From contig JANXVS010000293.1 in NCBI GenBank assembly GCA_025351555.1, forward strand, positions 1 to 12,106: a stretch of DNA of 12,106 nucleotides. The letters run 5' to 3'. This DNA is from Pseudomonadota bacterium. GTDB taxonomy: Bacteria; Pseudomonadota; Gammaproteobacteria; Xanthomonadales; Rhodanobacteraceae. Below, in pieces: positions 6,435 through 12,106 of this stretch (within the stretch, counting starts at the first letter, position 1; each line of letters begins with the position of its first letter). Both the position numbers and the translations under genes were made by a program. The notes under the pieces are model-generated. The model was not told the DNA's origin. It searched no databases and saw nothing but the letters and a program-made list of their open reading frames with translations.

Positions 6435-7529
6435 TCAGTTCTCGACCTTGAGCTCGGTACGGCGGTTGCGCTGACGGCCTTCCGCGGTATCGTTGGTGTC
6501 GATCGGTGCACTTTCGCCAAAGCCCTTCGGGCCATCCAGACGGCTGGCGTCGACGCCATGTCCGGTCAGGTAATCGTACACGCCCTTGGCGCGACGCTCC
6601 GACAGTCTCTGGTTGTAGGCATCGGTGCCCTTGGAGTCGGTATGACCATCCACTTCGACATGGATGCTCGGATTACGCTTCAAGGTATCGATGGCTTCGT
6701 CGAGAATCTGCACGGACGCAGCAGTCGGAGCCTTCAAAGACGGCACCAACTTCTCGCCAACGCGCGGATGGTCGAACTTGAACTCGACACCACGCAGGTC
6801 GATCGTGACCTTTGTCGGCGCCGGTTCTTCACGTGCAGGCGGCGGCGGGGTCGTCGTCGTTTCCGTACGCTTGGTTTCCACAGCTTCAGCGTGGCCGCCG
6901 AAGCTGTAGGTCAGGCCGATCGTCAACATGGCATCGGTAAAGCCGCTGCTGTGGCGAGCGAAGCCATAGTGATCGGACAACGTGCTATTCAGCGAATTGT
7001 TGTCTTTGTCGTAACGGCCCGCGATTTCACCGCGGAACGCCAGGCGATCGTTCATGGCGTACTGGACGCCAACGCCGAGGGTCGCCATCGGATCCCAACC
7101 GCCGCCGGAAGCATAACCGCCGCTCAGGCCGTAAGCGCCATCATGCAGCAGGAACCCGGAATAGGCTTTGTGACGCACGGCACCGAGGCCGCCCATCACA
7201 TACGGGCGCCAGCCGGAACCGAATTCGCCGAAGAACCAGCGACCGGCCACATCCAGCTGCACGCTTTCCCACTGGTGACCTTCACGCGGTGAACTGCTCT
7301 TGAAATCGGCATTGTTGATGCCGTATTCGAAATCGACAGCGAAATTGGGGTTGACCCACACGCCAGCGCCGATACCGCCGAAAAGCGATGTGTCGGTCGT
7401 GCGGTCTTTATCGGGCACTACAACGCCGATACGCGGGGCAAGATACCAGCTGCTGTAGTCTTGGGCGTGCGCCACGCCTACGCCGCCCAGTCCCAGGGCA
7501 ATAAGCGCAAATAAGGTATTACGTTTCAT
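6435..7529 (-). CDS. OmpA family outer-membrane protein
   Basis: A 364-residue outer-membrane protein with the two-part plan of OmpA. A signal peptide MKRNTLFALIALGLGGVGVAHA ends in a typical A-H-A cleavage site before Q23. Residues 25-212 form an eight-strand-type beta-barrel with alternating patterns such as WYLAPRIGVVVP and an aromatic strand end (TIGLTYSFGG). A Thr/Pro-rich linker spans about 213-240. The C-terminal OmpA-like peptidoglycan-binding domain (242-362) has GHTDSKGTDAYNQ (296-307) and LSERRA (309-314), with D298 and R312/R313 as the expected diaminopimelate-binding residues. The protein links the outer membrane to peptidoglycan. I chose the ATG at 7529, ten codons inside the longest frame, because the signal peptide begins there and an AGGAG site lies 6 bases upstream (7536-7540). 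It is convergent with the lipid operon and separated from prpD by 240 bases with its own promoter. Confidence 0.93.
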   Translation of the reverse strand: MKRNTLFALIALGLGGVGVAHAQDYSSWYLAPRIGVVVPDKDRTTDTSLFGGIGAGVWVNPNFAVDFEYGINNADFKSSSPREGHQWESVQLDVAGRWFFGEFGSGWRPYVMGGLGAVRHKAYSGFLLHDGAYGLSGGYASGGGWDPMATLGVGVQYAMNDRLAFRGEIAGRYDKDNNSLNSTLSDHYGFARHSSGFTDAMLTIGLTYSFGGHAEAVETKRTETTTTPPPPAREEPAPTKVTIDLRGVEFKFDHPRVGEKLVPSLKAPTAASVQILDEAIDTLKRNPSIHVEVDGHTDSKGTDAYNQRLSERRAKGVYDYLTGHGVDASRLDGPKGFGESAPIDTNDTAEGRQRNRRTELKVEN

Positions 7530-7769
7530 CGGAGTCTCCTCTGCTTGGTTTTTTGGCATCCGCTACGCGGCGCACACGACACACTAGCCCTTCACTGGCA
7601 CAAGACTGCATCGCGTTAATTATATGTTAGCACAGCGGTAACGCGAACGTGCGCAGTCTAGCAAAATCAAATCCTTGCGACCACCCCTGTTCAGGTTCGA
7701 GTCATCCCCTGCTAACTGTCTAATTAAACGCAGGAATTTTCGCCGAGTCGCACCCGTCTGCCATCGTTG
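7530..7769. other. intergenic region between prpD and the ompA-like gene
   Basis: 240 bases holding the leader and candidate promoter of the ompA-like gene. I see no hairpin followed by a T-run after the prpD stop on the - strand, so a Rho-independent terminator for prpD is not evident; read-through into ompA or Rho-dependent ending are both possible. The part around 7610-7740 is noticeably richer in A and T than its surroundings. Confidence 0.6.
7619..7647 (-). promoter_or_regulatory. candidate sigma-70 promoter of the ompA-like gene
   Basis: On the - strand a perfect TATAAT box (7619-7624) lies about 90 bases before the start codon. At 17 bases upstream the -35 position reads TTCGCG (7642-7647), a poor match, so activity would rest mainly on the -10 box or on an activator. 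Transcription would begin near 7612 and leave a leader of about 80 bases. No other similarly good box is seen between prpD and this gene. Confidence 0.5.
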
Positions 7770-9218
7770 TCAGTACGCGAACAACTCCATCAACCGGTGC
7801 ACGGGCAGCGCCTCGAAAGCGGCAGGATCGGCGGCAACTCGCACGATCCGCTCCACTTGGCGCATCGACAGGTGCCCGGCAATCGCACGCTCGAACTTCT
7901 CCACGAGCACTGGGATACCCTCGCCGCGCCGCTTGCGATGGCCGATCGGGTAATCGATCGACACTTTGTCGGTTTTGCTGCCATCGGTGAAAAATACCTG
8001 CAAGGAATTGCCGATATAGCGCTTGGCCGGGTCGAAATAATCGGCGGTGAACTGCGGATTTTCCTTGACCGTCATCTTGGCGCGCAACGCGTCAATGCGC
8101 GGATCGGCGGCAATCGCATCGCCATAGTCGTCAGCGGTCAGGCGCCCGAAGATCAGTGGCACGGCGATCATGTATTGGATGCAGTGATCGCGGTCGGCGT
8201 AATTGGCCAGCGGCCCGGTCTTGTCGATGATGCGTACACCGGCTTCCTGGGTTTCGATTTCGATGCGTTCGATCTGGTCGAGCTTTGGCGCGACCTGCAC
8301 ATGCAACTGCATCGCACATTCGACCGCGGTCTGCGCGTGGAACTCTGCCGGAAACGAGATCTTGAAAAGCACATTTTCCATCACGTAGCTGCCGAACGGA
8401 CGCTCGAACTCAAACGCATTGCCCTTGAACGCGACATCGTAGAAACCCCAGGTCTTGGCCGTCAGTGCCGACGGATAGCCGACGCAACCCTTGACCGCGT
8501 TCAGCGCGTGCGTCACCGCGCGGCGGCAGGCGTCGCCAGCGGCCCAGCTCTTGCGTGGGCCGGCGTTCGGCGCGTGGCGATAGGTGCGCAATGCGCCGTT
8601 GTCGATCCAACTGTGCGAGACAGCGTTGATGATGTCCTGCCTGCTGCCACCGAGCATATGCGTAGCAACCGCAGTGGATGCCAGCCGCACCAGGATCACG
8701 TGATCCAGGCCGACGCGGTTGAAGGAATTCTTCAACGCGTAGCAGCCCTGGATTTCGTGCGCCTTGATCGCTGCGGTCAACACATCGCGCACCGTCAGCG
8801 GCTTGCCACCTTCGCGCTCGGCTTTGCGCGAGAGATAGTCGGCCACAGCCAGAATCGCGCCGAGATTGTCCGACGGATGTCCCCACTCCGCCGCAAGCCA
8901 AGTATCGTTGAAATCCAGCCAACGCACCTGCACGCCGATGTTGTACGCCGCCTGCACCGGATCGAGCTCGAAGCTCGTGCCCGGCACACGCGCGCCACCG
9001 GCAAGCGTCGCGTCCGGCACCAGCGGGCCGAGATGCTTCACGCATTCGGGAAACTTCATCGCCAACATCGCGCAACCGAGTGAATCCAGCAGCATGTAGC
9101 GCGCGGTGTCGTAAGCTTCCTGAGAGTCGATCGTGTAGTCGGCGACGTAGTTGGCGATGTCGACCATCGGCTGGTCAAAGTCCGGCCGCTTGGCCGAGCG
9201 GATGTCGTGATGGCTCAT
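7770..9218 (-). CDS. prpD: 2-methylcitrate dehydratase PrpD
   Basis: A 482-residue enzyme of the MmgE/PrpD family, almost exactly the length of E. coli PrpD and, by recall, similar to it throughout. It dehydrates 2-methylcitrate to 2-methylaconitate in the methylcitrate cycle, the cytosolic route that turns propionyl-CoA into pyruvate and succinate. Diagnostic stretches are RVPGTSFELDPVQAA (77-91), VRWLDFNDTWLAAEWGHPSD (98-117), KAHEIQGC (152-159), NSFNRVGLDHV (164-174), TYRHAPNAG (212-220), SYVMENVLFKISFPAEFH (277-294) and DRDHCIQYM (342-350). The ATG at 9218 was chosen because E. coli PrpD begins at the same point; the open frame continues upstream across the divergent lhr start, which is not credible as coding. 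The ribosome-binding site is weak and lies within a small inverted repeat. No prpB, prpC or prpR is next to it; the gene upstream is a divergent helicase. Confidence 0.97.
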   Translation of the reverse strand: MSHHDIRSAKRPDFDQPMVDIANYVADYTIDSQEAYDTARYMLLDSLGCAMLAMKFPECVKHLGPLVPDATLAGGARVPGTSFELDPVQAAYNIGVQVRWLDFNDTWLAAEWGHPSDNLGAILAVADYLSRKAEREGGKPLTVRDVLTAAIKAHEIQGCYALKNSFNRVGLDHVILVRLASTAVATHMLGGSRQDIINAVSHSWIDNGALRTYRHAPNAGPRKSWAAGDACRRAVTHALNAVKGCVGYPSALTAKTWGFYDVAFKGNAFEFERPFGSYVMENVLFKISFPAEFHAQTAVECAMQLHVQVAPKLDQIERIEIETQEAGVRIIDKTGPLANYADRDHCIQYMIAVPLIFGRLTADDYGDAIAADPRIDALRAKMTVKENPQFTADYFDPAKRYIGNSLQVFFTDGSKTDKVSIDYPIGHRKRRGEGIPVLVEKFERAIAGHLSMRQVERIVRVAADPAAFEALPVHRLMELFAY

Positions 9219-9236
9219 GGGAATTCCGCGATTCGG

Positions 9237-9287
9237 AAAATGGGGCGCGCATTTTGCCAGATTCGACGCCGTCTCGCCCGCTGAGAC
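9237..9287. promoter_or_regulatory. two short inverted repeats in the prpD-lhr divergent region (candidate operators)
   Basis: Two inverted repeats with 7-base spacers lie side by side between the divergent genes: AAAATG/CATTTT (9237-9255) and GTCTC/GAGAC (9271-9287). Such spaced dyads are the usual form of sites for dimeric regulators, and propionate genes are normally controlled. No regulator gene is in the window and the arms are short, so chance is a real alternative. I could not find a convincing -35/-10 pair for either gene in this stretch. Confidence 0.25.
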
Positions 9288-9307
9288 ATGCACCGCCGAC
9301 AATTCGC

Positions 9308-9327
9308 GCTCCGGCCGCAAACGGAGC
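9308..9327 (+). promoter_or_regulatory. hairpin covering the lhr ribosome-binding site
   Basis: GCTCCG (9308-9313) can pair with CGGAGC (9322-9327) across an 8-base loop. The right arm contains GGAG (9323-9326), the only plausible ribosome-binding site before the lhr ATG at 9339, about 12 bases away. In the transcript this stem would partly hide the site. Whether the transcript starts early enough to contain the left arm is unknown. Confidence 0.3.
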
Positions 9328-9338
9328 AAAATTCGCCC

Positions 9339-12106
9339 ATGCCGCTCGACAACTTCCACCCTGCCGTTGCTGCGTGGTTTCGCGGCGCATTTGCCGCACC
9401 GACGCCCGCGCAGATGCGCGCCTGGCCGGCGATCCAGTCCGGGCGTCATGCGCTGATCGCCGCACCCACGGGCTCGGGCAAGACGATCGCCGCCTTCCTG
9501 GCCGCGATCGATGAACTCGTGCGCCGTGGCGTCGAGGCACCGCTGCCGGACGAAACCTTCGTCGTCTACGTCTCGCCGTTGAAGGCGCTGTCGAACGATG
9601 TGCGCATAAATCTGGAAGCGCCGCTCGCCGGCATCCGCGACAAGCTGCTCGAACTCGGTCTGCCCGATGTGGAAATCCGCACCTGTGTGCGTACCGGCGA
9701 TACGCCGCAATCCGAGCGCACGCAAATGCGCCGGCGCCCGCCGCACATCGTCGTGACTACGCCGGAGTCGCTGTACATCCTGCTCGGTTCTGAATCCGGC
9801 CGCGCGATGCTGGCCTCGACGCGCACGGTGATCGTCGACGAAATCCACGCACTGGCGCCAAACAAGCGCGGCGCACATCTGGCGCTGTCGCTGGAACGGC
9901 TGGAAGCTTTGTGCGGAAGGCGCTTGACTCGGATCGGGTTGTCGGCGACGCAAAAGCCCATTCTTGAAGTGGCGAAATTTCTCACCGGGTCAGTGGCCGA
10001 GGGCTGCACGCCGGATTGCGAAATCGTCGATGTCGGCTATTCGCGCGAACGCGATCTGGCGATCGAGCTGCCGCAGGCGCCGCTCGCCGCGGTGATGTCC
10101 GGCGATGTCTGGCAGCAGGTCTATGTGCGGCTGGCGGAGTTGATTCAGCAGCATCGTACGACCCTGGTGTTCGTCAATACGCGGCGCATGGCCGAGCGCG
10201 CGGCGCGCCACCTAAGCGAACTGCTGGGCAAGGACGCGGTGACATCGCACCACGGCAGCCTCGCGCGCGAGCAGCGCCTGGCCGCCGAGCAGAGGCTCAA
10301 ACGCGGCGAACTGCGCGCCCTGGTCGCGACGTCGTCGCTGGAACTGGGCATCGACATCGGCGATGTCGATCTGGTTTGCCAGATCGCCTCGCCGCGCTCG
10401 ATTTCCGCCTTCCTGCAACGTGCCGGACGCTCCGGCCACTCCGTCAGCGGCACGCCGAAAGGGCGCCTGTTCCCGCTGTCGCGCGATGATCTGGTCGAAT
10501 GCACCGCCCTGCTCGATTCTATCCGCCGCGGCGAACTCGACACCCTGCATGTCGAACGCAACGCGCTCGATGTGCTCGCCCAGCAGATCGTGGCCGAGGT
10601 CGCCTGTCGCGAGTGGGATGAGAACGTGCTGTTCGCTATGATGACGCGCGCGTATCCCTTTGTGGATTTATCCATAAATACCTTCCGCGATGTCGTACGC
10701 ATGCTCGCCGAAGGTTTCACCACACGCCGCGGACCGCGTTCGGCCTACCTGCACCGCGACGCGGTCAATGGCGTGTTGCGCGCGCGCCGCGGCGCGCGCC
10801 TGACGGCGATCACGTCCGGCGGCGCCATTCCCGACACCGCCGACTACGACGTCGTGCTCGAGCCGCAGTCGCACAAGGTCGGCACCGTGCATGAGGATTT
10901 CGCGGTCGAAAGTCTGGCCGGCGACATCTTCCAGTTGGGCAACACCGCGTACCGCATCCTGCGCGTGGAGCGCGGCAAGGTACGCGTGGAGGATGCGCAG
11001 GGCGCCCCGCCGACGATCCCGTTCTGGCTCGGCGAGGCACCAGGGCGCAGCGATGAGTTGTCGTTTGCGGTGTCGCGGCTGCGCGATGAATTCTCGGAAA
11101 AAGTGGAAAATGGCGCAAATGCGGCACTGGCCTGGCTGACCGGCGAGGTGGGCGTCGTCGAATCCGCCGCGCGCCAGCTCGTGGAGTATCTGGGGCCGGC
11201 CAAGGCCGCGCTCGGCCTGCTGCCGACGCAGCACACGCTGGCGATGGAACGCTTCTTCGACGAATCCGGCGGCACCCAGTTGATCATCCATTCGCCGTTC
11301 GGCAGCCACATCAACCGCGCCTGGGGATTGGCCCTGCGCAAACGCTTCTGCCGCAAATTCAACTTCGAGTTGCAGGCTGCGGCGACCGAAGACGCCATCA
11401 TCCTGTCGTTATCTACCAGCCACAGTTTTCCGCTCGAGGAGGTCACGCGTTATCTGCACTCGAGCTCGGTGCGCGAGGTGCTGGCGCAGGCTTTGCTCGA
11501 CGCGCCGATGTTCGGCGTGCGCTGGCGCTGGAACGCGACGACGTCGCTGGCGCTGCCGCGCTTTCTCGGCGGCGCCAAGGTGCCGCCGCAGCTGCAGCGG
11601 ATGAAGTCCGAGGACTTGCTCGCCACCGTGTTCCCCGATCAGGTCGCCTGCGCCGAGAACCTGGTCGGCGAACGCCAGATTCCCGATCACCCACTAGTCG
11701 CGCAGACCCTGCACGACTGTCTGCACGAGGCAATGGACATCGACGGCCTGGAACGCCTGCTGAAAATGCTGGAAAGTGGAGAAATCCACATTGTTGCACG
11801 CGACCTGACCGGACCCTCGCCGCTGGCCGCTGAAATTCTCAATGCCCGGCCCTACGCTTTTCTTGATGACGCGCCACTGGAAGAACGCCGTACCCAGGCG
11901 GTGCAGAGCCGGCGCTGGGGCGATGCTGAAACCACTGGGGATTTCGGCCGGCTCGATCCGGAGGCGATCGAGGCAGTGCGCGAGGAAGCGTGGCCGCAAG
12001 TGCGCAGCGCCGATGAATTGCATGAGGCGTTGATGGGACTCGCCTTCATCACCGGCGCCGAAATTCGCGTCAATCCCGGTTGGCAGACATTCCTGGATGA
12101 ACTGGT
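9339..12106 (+). CDS. lhr: Lhr-type DEAD/DEAH ATP-dependent helicase, N-terminal 922 residues
   Basis: An uninterrupted frame that runs off the window; 922 codons are visible. Lhr helicases are large superfamily 2 enzymes that move 3' to 5' and unwind DNA and RNA-DNA hybrids, with a role in DNA repair. Motifs in order: the N-terminal [12 protein letters not shown] (21-32, Q-motif-like), Walker A APTGSGKT (42-49), TPES (141-144), DEIH (167-170; DEVH in many Lhr), SAT (202-204), [10 protein letters not shown] (278-287), [11 protein letters not shown] (331-341) and QRAGRSGH (360-367). Beyond the two RecA-like domains comes the Lhr-specific part with [20 protein letters not shown] (651-670) and [18 protein letters not shown] near 840. 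E. coli Lhr is about 1,540 residues, so a large C-terminal part is missing here. An in-frame ATG at 9288 would add 17 residues; I prefer 9339 for its GGAG site and because the similarity to the family begins there. It is divergent from prpD. Confidence 0.94.
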   Translation, partial: MPLDNFHPAVAAWFRGAFAAPTPAQMRAWPAIQSGRHALIAAPTGSGKTIAAFLAAIDELVRRGVEAPLPDETFVVYVSPLKALSNDVRINLEAPLAGIRDKLLELGLPDVEIRTCVRTGDTPQSERTQMRRRPPHIVVTTPESLYILLGSESGRAMLASTRTVIVDEIHALAPNKRGAHLALSLERLEALCGRRLTRIGLSATQKPILEVAKFLTGSVAEGCTPDCEIVDVGYSRERDLAIELPQAPLAAVMSGDVWQQVYVRLAELIQQHRTTLVFVNTRRMAERAARHLSELLGKDAVTSHHGSLAREQRLAAEQRLKRGELRALVATSSLELGIDIGDVDLVCQIASPRSISAFLQRAGRSGHSVSGTPKGRLFPLSRDDLVECTALLDSIRRGELDTLHVERNALDVLAQQIVAEVACREWDENVLFAMMTRAYPFVDLSINTFRDVVRMLAEGFTTRRGPRSAYLHRDAVNGVLRARRGARLTAITSGGAIPDTADYDVVLEPQSHKVGTVHEDFAVESLAGDIFQLGNTAYRILRVERGKVRVEDAQGAPPTIPFWLGEAPGRSDELSFAVSRLRDEFSEKVENGANAALAWLTGEVGVVESAARQLVEYLGPAKAALGLLPTQHTLAMERFFDESGGTQLIIHSPFGSHINRAWGLALRKRFCRKFNFELQAAATEDAIILSLSTSHSFPLEEVTRYLHSSSVREVLAQALLDAPMFGVRWRWNATTSLALPRFLGGAKVPPQLQRMKSEDLLATVFPDQVACAENLVGERQIPDHPLVAQTLHDCLHEAMDIDGLERLLKMLESGEIHIVARDLTGPSPLAAEILNARPYAFLDDAPLEERRTQAVQSRRWGDAETTGDFGRLDPEAIEAVREEAWPQVRSADELHEALMGLAFITGAEIRVNPGWQTFLDEL

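Noticed and set aside
6261..7292. 343-codon + strand frame opposite the ompA-like gene
   Set aside because: The part over ompA is a mirror of that gene, and the frame passes through two terminators; no family resemblance.
7530..7559. ATG at 7559 as start of the ompA-like gene
   Set aside because: It would put ten residues with charged ones before an otherwise perfect signal peptide; the ATG at 7529 has the AGGAG site.
7708..7734. CCTGC/GCAGG inverted repeat after prpD as terminator
   Set aside because: 17-base loop and no T-run on the - strand.
7767..9083. 438-codon + strand frame opposite prpD
   Set aside because: prpD on the other strand is unmistakable; the frame is its shadow.
9288..9290. 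Upstream in-frame ATG for lhr
   Set aside because: Poor ribosome-binding site and an Arg/Gln-rich 17-residue extension without family similarity; kept only as an alternative.
7770..9953. Longer start for prpD giving 727 residues
   Set aside because: The extra 245 residues lie over the divergent lhr gene and the intergenic region and have no PrpD similarity; family length is about 480.

Overview
The window comes from a GC-rich Gram-negative bacterium. The OmpA-type outer-membrane protein shows an outer membrane. Together with a methylcitrate-cycle PrpD and a long Lhr helicase, this fits a gammaproteobacterium, possibly of the Xanthomonadales/Rhodanobacteraceae type. That placement is inference from gene content and base composition; no marker gene is present. 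Left part (1-6133, + strand): seven tightly packed genes, each separated by 2-3 bases or overlapping by 4. In order they are the 3' end of a membrane acyl-CoA desaturase, an FAD/NAD(P)-binding amine-oxidase-like flavoprotein, a DUF1365 protein, a cyclopropane-fatty-acid-synthase-like methyltransferase (Cfa-like 1), a DUF2878 membrane protein, a DUF1295 membrane protein of the steroid-reductase/ICMT fold, and a second, divergent Cfa-like methyltransferase related to coclaurine N-methyltransferases. I read this as one operon that remodels unsaturated acyl chains: the desaturase makes the double bond, SAM-dependent enzymes alkylate it, and a flavoprotein and a membrane reductase-like protein change the oxidation state. 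In Cfa-like 1 two of the residues that hold the catalytic bicarbonate in E. coli Cfa are replaced, so the product may not be a cyclopropane ring. This operon is the best candidate in the window for incompletely described biology. Centre (6134-6434): a 3' region of about 300 bases with no convincing gene. It holds a series of hairpins, several with GGA in the apical loop, then a probable terminator for the operon and a second, bidirectional terminator shared with the convergent ompA-like gene. The hairpins could be a GGA-loop small RNA of the CsrB/RsmZ kind or a genomic palindromic repeat; sequence alone does not decide. Right part: on the - strand lie an OmpA-family outer-membrane protein (6435-7529) with a recognisable promoter, and a full-length prpD (7770-9218) without other prp genes next to it. 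Divergent from prpD, after 120 bases holding several short inverted repeats, a long Lhr-type DEAD/DEAH helicase (9339 onward, + strand) runs off the end of the window. I found no tRNA, rRNA, CRISPR array, insertion sequence or attachment site.
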